From Parapedobacter sp042666505 (GTDB lineage Bacteria; Bacteroidota; Bacteroidia; Sphingobacteriales; Sphingobacteriaceae), in contig NZ_JBHTDN010000009.1 of assembly GCF_042666505.1 (NCBI RefSeq), positions 1-64,000 on the forward strand: a DNA stretch of 64,000 bases, given 5' to 3'. Position 1 is the stretch's first letter; each line of letters begins with the position of its first letter. Made by a program: the position numbers and the translations under genes. This document shows positions 7,867 to 15,123 of this stretch, piece by piece. Below the pieces are notes generated by a model, which was not told the origin of the DNA, did not search any database, and worked only from the letters and a program-made list of their open reading frames with translations.

Positions 7867-8214
7867 CTACGCGAGGCGCTCATCTACCAATGAAAGCAAT
7901 TCTTTATGATTACTAGCTCTGGCACGTGTTTTAGTCTTATGCTTATTGATTTGTCTCCGCAGGGATTCGACCGCAATATCTGTAGCCTCCTCAAAGGATT
8001 TCGCCTGCGCCTTGGCAAACAATTGGCTACCTGGTATATTCAGTTTAAATTCCGTGATTTTATTCGCTTCATCTTCCACATTTTCCAGTTTCAGGTAGCA
8101 CTCGCCATCGATGATCTGGTCAAAAAACTGGTCAAGTTTGTTCACTTTCTTTTGGATGAATTGGATTAATTTTTTGTCCGCATCAAACCGGATCGATTGC
8201 ACGATGATATTCAT
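7867..8214 (-). CDS. hpf: ribosome hibernation-promoting factor, short form (HPF/RaiA/YfiA family)
   Basis: 115 residues beginning MNIIVQSIRFDADKKLIQFIQKKVNKLDQFFD. The fold signature (beta-alpha-beta-beta-beta-alpha, with the basic C-terminal helix AVESLRRQINKHKTKTR) is that of the ribosome-binding domain that occupies the A/P-site region of the 30S subunit in stationary phase. The long-form dimerisation domain is absent. It is last in rpsU-xerC-hpf and, unusually for the lineage, has a strong Shine-Dalgarno sequence. The stop is followed by a clear terminator. Confidence 0.9.
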   Translation of the reverse strand: MNIIVQSIRFDADKKLIQFIQKKVNKLDQFFDQIIDGECYLKLENVEDEANKITEFKLNIPGSQLFAKAQAKSFEEATDIAVESLRRQINKHKTKTRARASNHKELLSLVDERLA

Positions 8215-8230
8215 AGATTCCTCCTTTTTT
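8215..8230 (-). promoter_or_regulatory. strong Shine-Dalgarno sequence of hpf
   Basis: AAAAAAGGAGG at 8220-8230 lies 5 nt before the hpf ATG. It overlaps the stop codon of xerC, so hpf translation starts from within the xerC end. Most genes in this window have no such sequence. Confidence 0.8.
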
Positions 8231-9110
8231 AAGCCTTTGGATGGGCCTGTTTATAAACTGATTTAAGTCGCTCGACTGAATTGTGTGTATAGACCTGTGT
8301 TGCTGCAAGTCCCGCATGCCCTAACAATTCTTTGATTGCATTCAAATCCGCGCCATTGTCAAGCAGGGCGGTCGCGAATGTATGCCTCAATACATGAGGG
8401 CTTTTCTTTTGCTGCGAGGAAATTGCACCAAGATAATGTTTTACAATGTCATAGATCAATTTGGGATATGCTTCTCTCCCTTCTTTAGTAACGATCAAAC
8501 ACGTTGAATTGTTATTAAATGGTTGTATTTTTTTTTCCTGAATGTAATGTTGGAGTTGTTTTATTAGCGTTTGGTTCAACGGAACAAGTCTCTCCCTGTT
8601 CCGTTTTCCGAAAATACGGACATATCGGTTATAGAAATCGATATGCTCAATCCGGATTTGCAATAACTCCGACAATCGGATACCCGTTCCAAACAGCAAT
8701 TCCATGACGGTCTTATCACGAATTCCTTCAAATGTATCCGGAAAAACACCTTCCATATCCAATAGCGACGAAAGCTTGTCTTTGTCTACCACCACAGGGA
8801 GCTTCTTGGGGGTCTTCAGAGCCTTGACTAAGGCGAATGGGTTTTGGGATGCGCCGCCTTCACGCAATAAGAATTTGTAATACGTGCGGAGGGCGGAAAG
8901 GCTCCGGTTGATGCTTATCGGGCTTTGACCTTCTTCAAGCAATACCGCTAGATACGATCTCGCTTCGCGGTGTGTTACCTTACCCGCCTCGATATTACGC
9001 TCGATCAGATAGTTAACGAACCGCTGAATCTCGTGACGATAAGCTGTCAGCGTGTGGCGGGAATAGCGCTTTTCGTGCTGAATAAAATTTACAAAACGCT
9101 CTATAAACAT
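8229..9110 (-). CDS. xerC: tyrosine recombinase XerC/XerD
   Basis: 293 residues with an N-terminal SAM-like core-binding domain (about 1-85, HEKRYSRHTLTAYRHEIQRF) and a C-terminal catalytic domain. The R-H-R-H-Y catalytic set is visible: R in FGTGIRLSELLQIR, HVLRHTFATALLDNGADLN (H..R), LLGHAGLAATQVYTHNSVERL (H and the nucleophilic Y). It resolves chromosome dimers at dif with a partner recombinase. Its place between rpsU and hpf, rather than near a mobile element, argues for the housekeeping enzyme; C versus D cannot be told for certain. Confidence 0.9.
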   Translation of the reverse strand: MFIERFVNFIQHEKRYSRHTLTAYRHEIQRFVNYLIERNIEAGKVTHREARSYLAVLLEEGQSPISINRSLSALRTYYKFLLREGGASQNPFALVKALKTPKKLPVVVDKDKLSSLLDMEGVFPDTFEGIRDKTVMELLFGTGIRLSELLQIRIEHIDFYNRYVRIFGKRNRERLVPLNQTLIKQLQHYIQEKKIQPFNNNSTCLIVTKEGREAYPKLIYDIVKHYLGAISSQQKKSPHVLRHTFATALLDNGADLNAIKELLGHAGLAATQVYTHNSVERLKSVYKQAHPKA

Positions 9111-9137
9111 CGAAAACTACCTTTATATTCTACACGT

Positions 9138-9179
9138 TGAATATACAGATAGTTTTCAGATGTTGCAAATAAATTGCAA
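9138..9179 (-). promoter_or_regulatory. TTGCAA-N5-TTGCAA site and promoter-like sequence before xerC
   Basis: Positions 9163-9179 hold two TTGCAA words 11 bp apart. On the minus strand a TTG inside this site (9166-9168) is followed after 20 bp by TATATTCA (9138-9145), one base off the -7 consensus. The same 17-bp architecture occurs at 48,998-49,014. This could give xerC-hpf an internal promoter separate from rpsU. Confidence 0.4.
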
Positions 9180-9195
9180 TCTATTCTTTGAATCC

Positions 9196-9387
9196 TTAAA
9201 TCGTATCTTGATTGAGGCTTTGCTTATAAATAGCCTTCTTAATTTGCGTACGACGGGTAACGGATTTCTTCTCATAAGCCTGACGGGCGCGCAATTCTCG
9301 TAGCACTCCGGTTTTCTCGAATTTCTTCTTGAAGCGCTTCAATGCCCTGTCTAACGATTCACCTTCTTTTACATTTACAATAATCAT
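9196..9387 (-). CDS. rpsU: 30S ribosomal protein bS21
   Basis: 63 residues, MIIVNVKEGESLDRALKRFKKKF then a basic helix (LRELRARQAYEKKSVTRRTQIKKAIYKQ). This is a complete bS21. In Bacteroidota ribosomes bS21, with bS18 and bS6, holds the 3' end of 16S rRNA and masks the anti-Shine-Dalgarno sequence. The gene has its own good promoter and a very strong Shine-Dalgarno sequence, and heads the cluster with xerC and hpf. Confidence 0.97.
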   Translation of the reverse strand: MIIVNVKEGESLDRALKRFKKKFEKTGVLRELRARQAYEKKSVTRRTQIKKAIYKQSLNQDTI

Positions 9388-9397
9388 ATCCTGTTAT

Positions 9398-9406
9398 ACC
9401 TCCTTT
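9398..9406 (-). promoter_or_regulatory. near-perfect Shine-Dalgarno of rpsU (probable autoregulatory site)
   Basis: AAAGGAGGT lies 10 nt upstream of the rpsU ATG. Published work on Flavobacterium proposes that ribosomes lacking bS21 expose the anti-Shine-Dalgarno and so translate rpsU through such a site, a feedback loop. The sequence here fits that model exactly; regulation in this organism is inferred. Confidence 0.8.
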
Positions 9407-9423
9407 CGTACGAAATTGGATCG

Positions 9424-9454
9424 CAAAGGTAATTATTTTTTTTGAACCTACAAA
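9424..9454 (-). promoter_or_regulatory. promoter of rpsU
   Basis: TTTG (9451-9454), 19 bp from the TTG to TACCTTTG (9424-9431) on the minus strand. The predicted transcript has a leader of about 30 nt containing the Shine-Dalgarno. Confidence 0.75.
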
Positions 9455-9456
9455 TT

Positions 9457-9849
9457 CTACTGTCTTTTCCCTTTCCGCCAGTTCCATGGAGGAACCGCCT
9501 TCCCTTCTCCCCACAGGCCATCGCCGCTGTCCCTTGCATTTAATTCTTTAGCTGCCCAAAAAGGATTATTATCGTAAGCTTTGTAATGCCAAGCCAAGCC
9601 AGCCTCCAAAAGCCGTTCATTCAAATTAATGGTATCCGAGATATACACGATCCCCACAATCCTGCCATATCGGTCCACGTCCATTTCCTTCACTTTGATT
9701 GTGCCTGTAGAAAGTAGTTCTTTCGTGAACGAGGTCGCCTGCCTGTTAAAGGGTTGACCACGCTCTGGGCAATCCACACCATGAAGTCTGATCCGACGTT
9801 GTGTCTTTCCTATGAGCAATGTAAACGTATCTCCATCGGCCACATGCAC
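9457..9849 (-). CDS. thermonuclease (SNase-like) family protein, probably frameshifted at its signal peptide
   Basis: The frame reads VADGDTFTLLIGKTQRRIRLHGVDCPERGQPF, the start of a staphylococcal-nuclease-like (PF00565) domain with its metal-binding aspartates and first catalytic arginine, and continues through DVDRYGRIVGIVYI to a WHYKAYDNNP segment. There is no ATG in this frame: a GTG at 9849 begins inside the first domain strand, and the open frame runs up to 9903 as ESCASYYLSGEVVHVADGD. In the neighbouring frame an ATG at 9922 starts a convincing signal peptide (MVYRLLILLLF). Removing one base of the A5 run at 9890-9894 (plus strand) would join the two. The gene is either interrupted or carries a sequencing error. 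Confidence 0.7.
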   Translation of the reverse strand: MHVADGDTFTLLIGKTQRRIRLHGVDCPERGQPFNRQATSFTKELLSTGTIKVKEMDVDRYGRIVGIVYISDTINLNERLLEAGLAWHYKAYDNNPFWAAKELNARDSGDGLWGEGKAVPPWNWRKGKRQ

Positions 9850-10010
9850 AACCTCGCCGGAGAGGTAGTAGGATGCACAGGATTCGGCGAAAAAGCAGAA
9901 GGATCAACAACCGGTATACCATAGCGCGAACGTATAGAAAATGGGCCGACCGTGCTTACGTGCGTTACTTCCCATGCCCGAAGTGATCGAAAAGCTTTAG
10001 ATATAAATAA

Positions 10011-10038
10011 AAAAAGTCCTTCTGTAAGAAAGGACTTT
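10011..10038 (-). terminator. terminator of tRNA-Met
   Basis: A 9-bp stem AAAGTCCTT/AAGGACTTT (10013-10021 with 10030-10038) is followed on the minus strand by a T run. Confidence 0.8.
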
Positions 10039-10047
10039 CATTTTAAG

Positions 10048-10121
10048 TGCGCCCACCTGGGCTCGAACCAGGGACCAAAAGATTATGAGTCTTCTACTCT
10101 AACCAACTGAGCTATAGGCGC
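10048..10121 (-). tRNA. tRNA with CAT anticodon (elongator Met most likely)
   Basis: The 74-nt cloverleaf has acceptor GCGCCTA/TGGGCGC, discriminator A, anticodon loop CTCATAA and T loop GTTCGAGCC. It lacks the C1-A72 mismatch and the three-GC anticodon stem of an initiator. A lysidine-modified tRNA-Ile2, which also reads CAT, cannot be fully excluded. Confidence 0.9.
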
Positions 10122-10187
10122 AGCAAAAATCCCTATTGTTTTGCGGCTGCAAATTTACATCTTTGCGCATACATTCTGAAATTTTTT

Positions 10188-10826
10188 ATGCAAAATATTG
10201 AGAACATCATCCTCGATTACGGCAATGTGCTGTTTGACATTGACTTTTCCAGGTTGCGTCAGGCGTTCGTCGATCTAGGGGTACCCGACGTTGACACTTT
10301 TTATGGACACCGGGCGCAACATGCGTTATTTGATGCATTCGATAAAGGGCTTATCACTGCGGCGCAATTCCGCGATGAAATTCGTAAGGCCACGGGTAAC
10401 TCATCGCTGAACGACGAAACAATCGACTCGGCATGGAACAGTCTCTTGATTGGGGTAAGAGCCGGCCACCACGAGTTGTTGCATCAACTGAAAAGACATT
10501 ACCGTACGTTTTTGCTAAGTAACAATAACGAGATCCATTACACATGGATCATCGATTATCTCAACCGCGAATTTGGCCTCAAGGACAATACGGAGTTTTT
10601 CGAAAAGGACTATTATTCCCATTTATTGCGAATGCGGAAGCCAGATCCGGAAATTTTCGAATTTGTATTGGATACCCATTCGCTCCAACCCGAACAGACC
10701 CTGTTCGTCGATGACAGTCCCCAACACATTGAAACCGCGCTTCGACTGGGACTGCAAGCTCATCTGCTGGCACCCGGCGAGTCATTGCCTGTTCTGTTGG
10801 AAAAATTGGGACTCATCAGACAATAA
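10188..10826 (+). CDS. HAD family phosphatase (YihX-like, HAD-IA)
   Basis: 212 residues. Motif I LDYGNVLFDID contains the nucleophile aspartate in the DxGxV variant used by YihX-type enzymes. Motif II is LLSNNNEIHY, motif III MRKPDPEIF and motif IV LFVDDSPQHIETA. The helical cap inserted after motif I identifies subclass IA. YihX of E. coli dephosphorylates alpha-glucose-1-phosphate; the substrate here is not determined. It follows tRNA-Met in the opposite direction, and its last 11 bp overlap the end of the convergent lipid kinase gene. Confidence 0.85.
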   Translation: MQNIENIILDYGNVLFDIDFSRLRQAFVDLGVPDVDTFYGHRAQHALFDAFDKGLITAAQFRDEIRKATGNSSLNDETIDSAWNSLLIGVRAGHHELLHQLKRHYRTFLLSNNNEIHYTWIIDYLNREFGLKDNTEFFEKDYYSHLLRMRKPDPEIFEFVLDTHSLQPEQTLFVDDSPQHIETALRLGLQAHLLAPGESLPVLLEKLGLIRQ

Positions 10827-11727
10827 CGTCTACAATACCTGGCCGGATTTCCACCCGAACAAGTTGGGCTTTTTTCAGACTGACTAATTCATCGTCAACG
10901 TGCAACAACCGGTTATCACAGCGCATCGTTAGCGAGTGATTCACCTCGACCAGTTGCCAGGGAACCTTCTGACGCCTGGGCCGTGGGTGGTGCAGGTGAC
11001 GAAGATAGTCGATAAAGGCTTCCCGATCGGCCTCTTTCAATAACGCTACGTGGAACTTCCCGTCGGCAGGGTCGGCTTTCGGGGCAAGGATAACATTAGG
11101 TCCTACCGATTGGATATTTAACACTTCCACCAGCAAGTAACTGCCTTCGTACCGTGTGTCATCGATTGTTAATATTCCGTGCTTGGGCTCGTATTGTTGC
11201 GCTATTTCGATCAATTTATCCAGCGCAAGCGTCAACTCTTCGTCCGCGGTTTTAACTCCCGAAAGATCGACCGTTTTCATTTCTTTGATCAGTCTTGGCA
11301 GCAGGCCATACCCCATGCCCTCCAAAAAAAATTTGACATCGGGCAGATTACCGATGGCCCCGATATCAATTTTTCTAACCTGCCATCCCGTAATAGCACG
11401 CTTCAATCCTGAAAGCGTCATCGGAATCCCGAGCGTTTTCGCAAAATTATTCGCCGTGCCGGCCGGCAGCAATGCGATGGTCAACTGTTTATCCAGTATC
11501 CTGCGCCTCAACAACCGTTTCAAAACCTGTCTCACCGTGCCGTCACCACCCGCAATAACCACCAACATTGTCTTATTCTTTAGGCGGTCCCATCCTTTTA
11601 TCTTTGTCGAGGCATACCTGCAACTAAACCCACAGGATGCAATTGTCTCAATCAGGTCTTCTTTCATGTGGTCGCCATCTCCTGCTTTGGGATTATGCAA
11701 CAATTGGGCGTATTTAACGTCTTGCAT
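10816..11727 (-). CDS. diacylglycerol/lipid kinase family protein (YegS-like)
   Basis: 303 residues from ATG 11727; the upstream extension of the frame does not resemble the family. Starts with the ATP-binding strand AQLLHNPKAGDGDH, then the hallmark glycine-rich motif VVIAGGDGTVRQVLKRLL (around residues 57-74) and LTIALLPAGTANNFAKTLGIP. The C-terminal beta-sandwich domain follows. These enzymes phosphorylate diacylglycerol or related lipids at the membrane; the exact lipid is unknown. The gene is divergent from surE and convergent with the HAD phosphatase. Confidence 0.85.
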   Translation of the reverse strand: MQDVKYAQLLHNPKAGDGDHMKEDLIETIASCGFSCRYASTKIKGWDRLKNKTMLVVIAGGDGTVRQVLKRLLRRRILDKQLTIALLPAGTANNFAKTLGIPMTLSGLKRAITGWQVRKIDIGAIGNLPDVKFFLEGMGYGLLPRLIKEMKTVDLSGVKTADEELTLALDKLIEIAQQYEPKHGILTIDDTRYEGSYLLVEVLNIQSVGPNVILAPKADPADGKFHVALLKEADREAFIDYLRHLHHPRPRRQKVPWQLVEVNHSLTMRCDNRLLHVDDELVSLKKAQLVRVEIRPGIVDVIV

Positions 11728-11847
11728 GCGTGGTATGTATTGCTGAATGATGCATACTTCTCCAAACAAAAAATCCGGAACACTTGTTTTAGAATCACAA
11801 CGGTTTACTTTGCGTCCTCGTGGATGCACTTTTTAATACACCTACGT

Positions 11848-12585
11848 ATGCGGATTTTAGTTACTAACGACGACGGTATTTACAGCCCTGGAATTGGTTC
11901 GTTAGCGAGAATTGCCTCGCAATTTGGAGAGGTTGTAGTGGTCGCGCCCGATGTGGAACAATCGTCTATGGGCCATGCTGTTACCCACTCCAGACCCCTA
12001 TCTTATAAAAAGTCACCGATTGATTTTCCCGGCATCGAGGCCTATCGGGTTAACGGCACGCCGGCCGATTGTGTAGCACTCGGCACCCACCTGCGTAACA
12101 ACATCCAGGTCGTACTCTCAGGCATTAATATGGGGCCGAATTTAGGAAATTCGATGTGGCATTCCGGCACGTTGGCCGCCGCCAAGCAAGCTGTACTTCT
12201 GGGAAAAAAGGGAATTGCCTTGAGTACCCCTGCCGGAAACTCCGAACCTGATTTTGTTGCGCTGGCTCCATATGTCGAAAAGACATTGAAACTTTTGCTA
12301 CGCGACCCTAACGAAATCGGACTTTATAACGTGAATTATCCCCCACAGCCATCGGGCATATGCTGGACAAGACAGTCGATGCGCTTTTATGACGGCAAAA
12401 TTGTACCGGGAAAGGATCCCATGGATCGAAAACACTACTGGTTTACGGTGATTCCACTCGAACCAGCAGAAAAGGGAACCGACCGCTGGGCAGTAGAAAA
12501 CGGTTATGTATCGGTCACCCCCCTGCGCCTCGACTTAACCGACGAAAAAAAACTGAGCAGCTTGATTGAGACGGAGAAGTGGTAA
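11848..12585 (+). CDS. surE: 5'/3'-nucleotidase SurE
   Basis: 245 residues from ATG 11848, chosen because MRILVTNDDGIYSPGI is the invariant SurE N-terminus with the metal-binding DD pair. Other signatures: VVVVAPDVEQSSMGHAVT, YRVNGTPADCVALG and SGINMGPNLGNSMWHSGTLAAA. It is a metal-dependent phosphatase of nucleoside monophosphates linked to stationary-phase survival. yqgE follows 55 bp downstream on the same strand. Confidence 0.95.
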   Translation: MRILVTNDDGIYSPGIGSLARIASQFGEVVVVAPDVEQSSMGHAVTHSRPLSYKKSPIDFPGIEAYRVNGTPADCVALGTHLRNNIQVVLSGINMGPNLGNSMWHSGTLAAAKQAVLLGKKGIALSTPAGNSEPDFVALAPYVEKTLKLLLRDPNEIGLYNVNYPPQPSGICWTRQSMRFYDGKIVPGKDPMDRKHYWFTVIPLEPAEKGTDRWAVENGYVSVTPLRLDLTDEKKLSSLIETEKW

Positions 12586-12640
12586 AGATCGGCCCGATGA
12601 AAAATTTTCAGTACATTTACAGTACGTAACGAGACATATC

Positions 12641-13207
12641 ATGTTTAACAAAAATATCCCCCAAATCGCAAGCTTACTTATATCGGAACCCTTCATGTTG
12701 GATCCGAATTTCCAACGAGCCGTTATATTGTTATGCGAACACCATGCGGAAGACGGGACCGTAGGGTACGTTCTCAACCAACCTGCGATGTTGCAACTTA
12801 AAGACGTCGTAGACGATGTCCCAGAAGCCGATTTTCCGCTGTTCTTCGGTGGCCCCGTTGCACAGGAAAGCATTCATTTTATACATAAGTGCTATGATCG
12901 GCTGCATAGCGGCGTAGGTCTCGGCAACGGCATCTATTGGGGAGGTAATTTCGAAAGCCTAAAAATCCTCATCCAAAATGGAGACATTGCACGTGACGAA
13001 ATTAAATTTTTTATTGGGTATTCAGGATGGAGCCCTGGCCAATTGGAAAGTGAGCTCAATGAAAACACGTGGGTAATCAGCAACCATTACAATCCGGATA
13101 TTACTTTCGGCAACGACGGAGAAAATCTCTGGAAAGAGGCGATTGTGTCTTTGGGTCCCAAATATGCGCATGTTGCCAACTTTCCACAAAATCCGATGTG
13201 GAATTAA
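12641..13207 (+). CDS. YqgE/AlgH family protein
   Basis: 188 residues from ATG 12641. Family features: GSLLISEPFM-like start (IASLLISEPFMLDPNF), RAVILLCEHHAEDGTVGYVLNQP, LFFGGPVAQESIHFIH and FFIGYSGWSPGQLESEL. It is a conserved bacterial DUF179 protein without an agreed function. It probably shares a transcript with surE. The ATG sits 10 nt after a stop in the longer frame's unlikely N-terminal part. Confidence 0.92.
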   Translation: MFNKNIPQIASLLISEPFMLDPNFQRAVILLCEHHAEDGTVGYVLNQPAMLQLKDVVDDVPEADFPLFFGGPVAQESIHFIHKCYDRLHSGVGLGNGIYWGGNFESLKILIQNGDIARDEIKFFIGYSGWSPGQLESELNENTWVISNHYNPDITFGNDGENLWKEAIVSLGPKYAHVANFPQNPMWN

Positions 13208-13354
13208 TTGCGTAAAGCTGGATATACCGCATCTCCTGAACATCCGCATGCGCTTTGTGCGTTCATCACAAAAATGTGACCGGAATCGAAATTACCTGCC
13301 CGTCGATCATTAATTCCTATCTTAGCGGCCTACATCAAATTGAATCGGACACAT

Positions 13355-14797
13355 ATGGAAGAAATGATCAACGCCATCAACAACATCATTTGGAGCAACG
13401 CACTCATCGTTCTTTGCCTGGCAACCGGTATATATTTCTCATTTGCTACCGGCTTTTTGCAGGTCCGCTATTTGAAAGATATGGTAAAACTGCTCTTCGG
13501 AAGCACGGGTTCCAAAACCGGAGTATCATCATTCCAAGCATTTGCGATGGCGCTCTCCGGTCGTATCGGGACCGGAAATATCGCCGGTGTGGCCACAGCC
13601 ATCGCCATGGGTGGTCCCGGAGCCGTATTTTGGATGTGGCTTATCGCCTTTTTGGGCAGCGCCTCCGCATATGTGGAGGCCACACTGGGACAGCTATATA
13701 AAGAGGTAAAGGACGGGCAGTACCGCGGAGGGCCGGCGTTTTACATCGAAAAAGGACTCGGCATAAAATGGTACGCCGCCGTATTTGCTGTGGCCACCAT
13801 ATTAAGTACAGCCGTATTTTTACCTGGGGTCCAAAGTAACAGCATAGCACTGAGCAGTTATAATGCCTTTTCTATACCTGTTGAATATACAGGAATCGGA
13901 CTGGTCGTTTTATTGGGACTCATTATCGTCGGTGGCGTTAAGCGTATCGCTAAAGTAGCCGAAGTGATCGTTCCGTTTATGGCTGGTGGCTATATTTTGT
14001 TGGCTCTTATAATTATCTCTTTTCATTTTGACCAAATACCAAACGTAATTTTGTTGATTTTCAAATCAGCATTCAATTTTGAACCCGCTTTCGCCGGAGT
14101 TATCGGCATGGCGATCGCCTGGGGGGTGAAACGAGGCATTTATTCCAACGAGGCCGGTCAGGGTACTGCACCACACGCTGCAGCTGCGGCGGAAGTAAAC
14201 CACCCCGCTAAACAAGGACTGGTTCAAGCATTTTCTGTCTATGTAGATACGTTATTTGTCTGTACGGCCACCGCATTCATGATTCTATTTACTGGAAAAT
14301 ACAATGTGCAGCATCCAGATGGTGGCTATATCGTGGAAAACATTCCAGGCACCGAAATCGGTCCGGCGTATACCCAACAGGCCATCGCCGAACATTTTCC
14401 AGCCATCGGTGGGCCGGCCGTCGCTATTTCACTGCTGTTCTTCGCATTTACCACCATCATGGCTTACTATTATATGGCAGAAACCAATTTGAGTTACCTG
14501 GATAAACAAGGGCGCCATAAATGGGCGATTTGGATATTACGCTTGCTGATTCTCGCCGCAACCTATTATGGAACCGTAAAGACAGCCGCTGCCGCATGGA
14601 CATTGGGCGACATTGGTGTAGGCCTTATGGCGTGGCTCAATCTGATCGCGATTCTTTTGCTTCGCAAGCCCGCACTAAAGGCACTGGAAGATTATCGAAA
14701 ACAGAAAAAGGCAGGGCAAGACCCGGTATTCCAAGCTGACGAACTAAAGATTGATGGGATCGAGTACTGGAAAAGCGATGAATCCAAAACTGACTAA
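13355..14797 (+). CDS. sodium:alanine symporter family protein (AGCS)
   Basis: 480 residues, about ten hydrophobic helices. AGCS signatures: RIGTGNIAGVATAIAMGGPG near residues 70-90 and NEAGQGTAPHAAAAAEVNHP near 265-285. It carries alanine or glycine into the cell with sodium. ATG 13355 is preferred over 13340 because MEEMINAINNIIW starts the family's amphipathic N-terminus. The C-terminal tail is charged and cytoplasmic. It stands alone, downstream of yqgE by about 150 bp. Confidence 0.92.
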   Translation: MEEMINAINNIIWSNALIVLCLATGIYFSFATGFLQVRYLKDMVKLLFGSTGSKTGVSSFQAFAMALSGRIGTGNIAGVATAIAMGGPGAVFWMWLIAFLGSASAYVEATLGQLYKEVKDGQYRGGPAFYIEKGLGIKWYAAVFAVATILSTAVFLPGVQSNSIALSSYNAFSIPVEYTGIGLVVLLGLIIVGGVKRIAKVAEVIVPFMAGGYILLALIIISFHFDQIPNVILLIFKSAFNFEPAFAGVIGMAIAWGVKRGIYSNEAGQGTAPHAAAAAEVNHPAKQGLVQAFSVYVDTLFVCTATAFMILFTGKYNVQHPDGGYIVENIPGTEIGPAYTQQAIAEHFPAIGGPAVAISLLFFAFTTIMAYYYMAETNLSYLDKQGRHKWAIWILRLLILAATYYGTVKTAAAAWTLGDIGVGLMAWLNLIAILLLRKPALKALEDYRKQKKAGQDPVFQADELKIDGIEYWKSDESKTD

Positions 14798-14944
14798 ACG
14801 AACAACCATACTTTATTTTACGTATAAATTCTTCCATTTGTCAAACCAACAAATTCCCGTGGATGTTTTAAGCAATTTCGGAATAGTTTTTTTGCTAGAT
14901 AATCATTTCGGCACCTTTCTGCAAAATCGGCTTGTTAAGGTTAT

Positions 14945-14977
14945 AAAAAAAGCACCTACGACGTCGTAGGTGCTTTC
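14945..14977 (-). terminator. terminator of tRNA-His
   Basis: A perfect palindrome at 14949-14976 is followed on the minus strand by T residues, 11 bp beyond the tRNA. It also could stop read-through from the symporter gene on the plus strand. Confidence 0.85.
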
Positions 14978-14987
14978 CAAGTTTCCG

Positions 14988-15062
14988 GGTGGATAATCGG
15001 GCTCGAACCGACGACCCCTAGAACCACAATCTAGTGCTCTAACCAACTGAGCTATACCCACC
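14988..15062 (-). tRNA. tRNA-His (anticodon GTG)
   Basis: 75 nt including an encoded G-1 (15062) opposite discriminator C73 (14988), the identity pair of tRNA-His. Anticodon loop TTGTGGT, acceptor GTGGGTA/TATCCAC. A TATTTTTG -7 element lies at 15077-15084. Confidence 0.95.
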
Positions 15063-15123
15063 GTGTTATTGGACTGCAAAAATAGCAATTAAACAACAAT
15101 CCAACAACAAAATTTAAAAAAAC

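Noticed and set aside
8229..9110. Tyrosine recombinase as part of a mobile element
   Set aside because: It sits between rpsU and hpf with no repeats, cargo or tRNA at its ends, as expected of housekeeping XerC/XerD.
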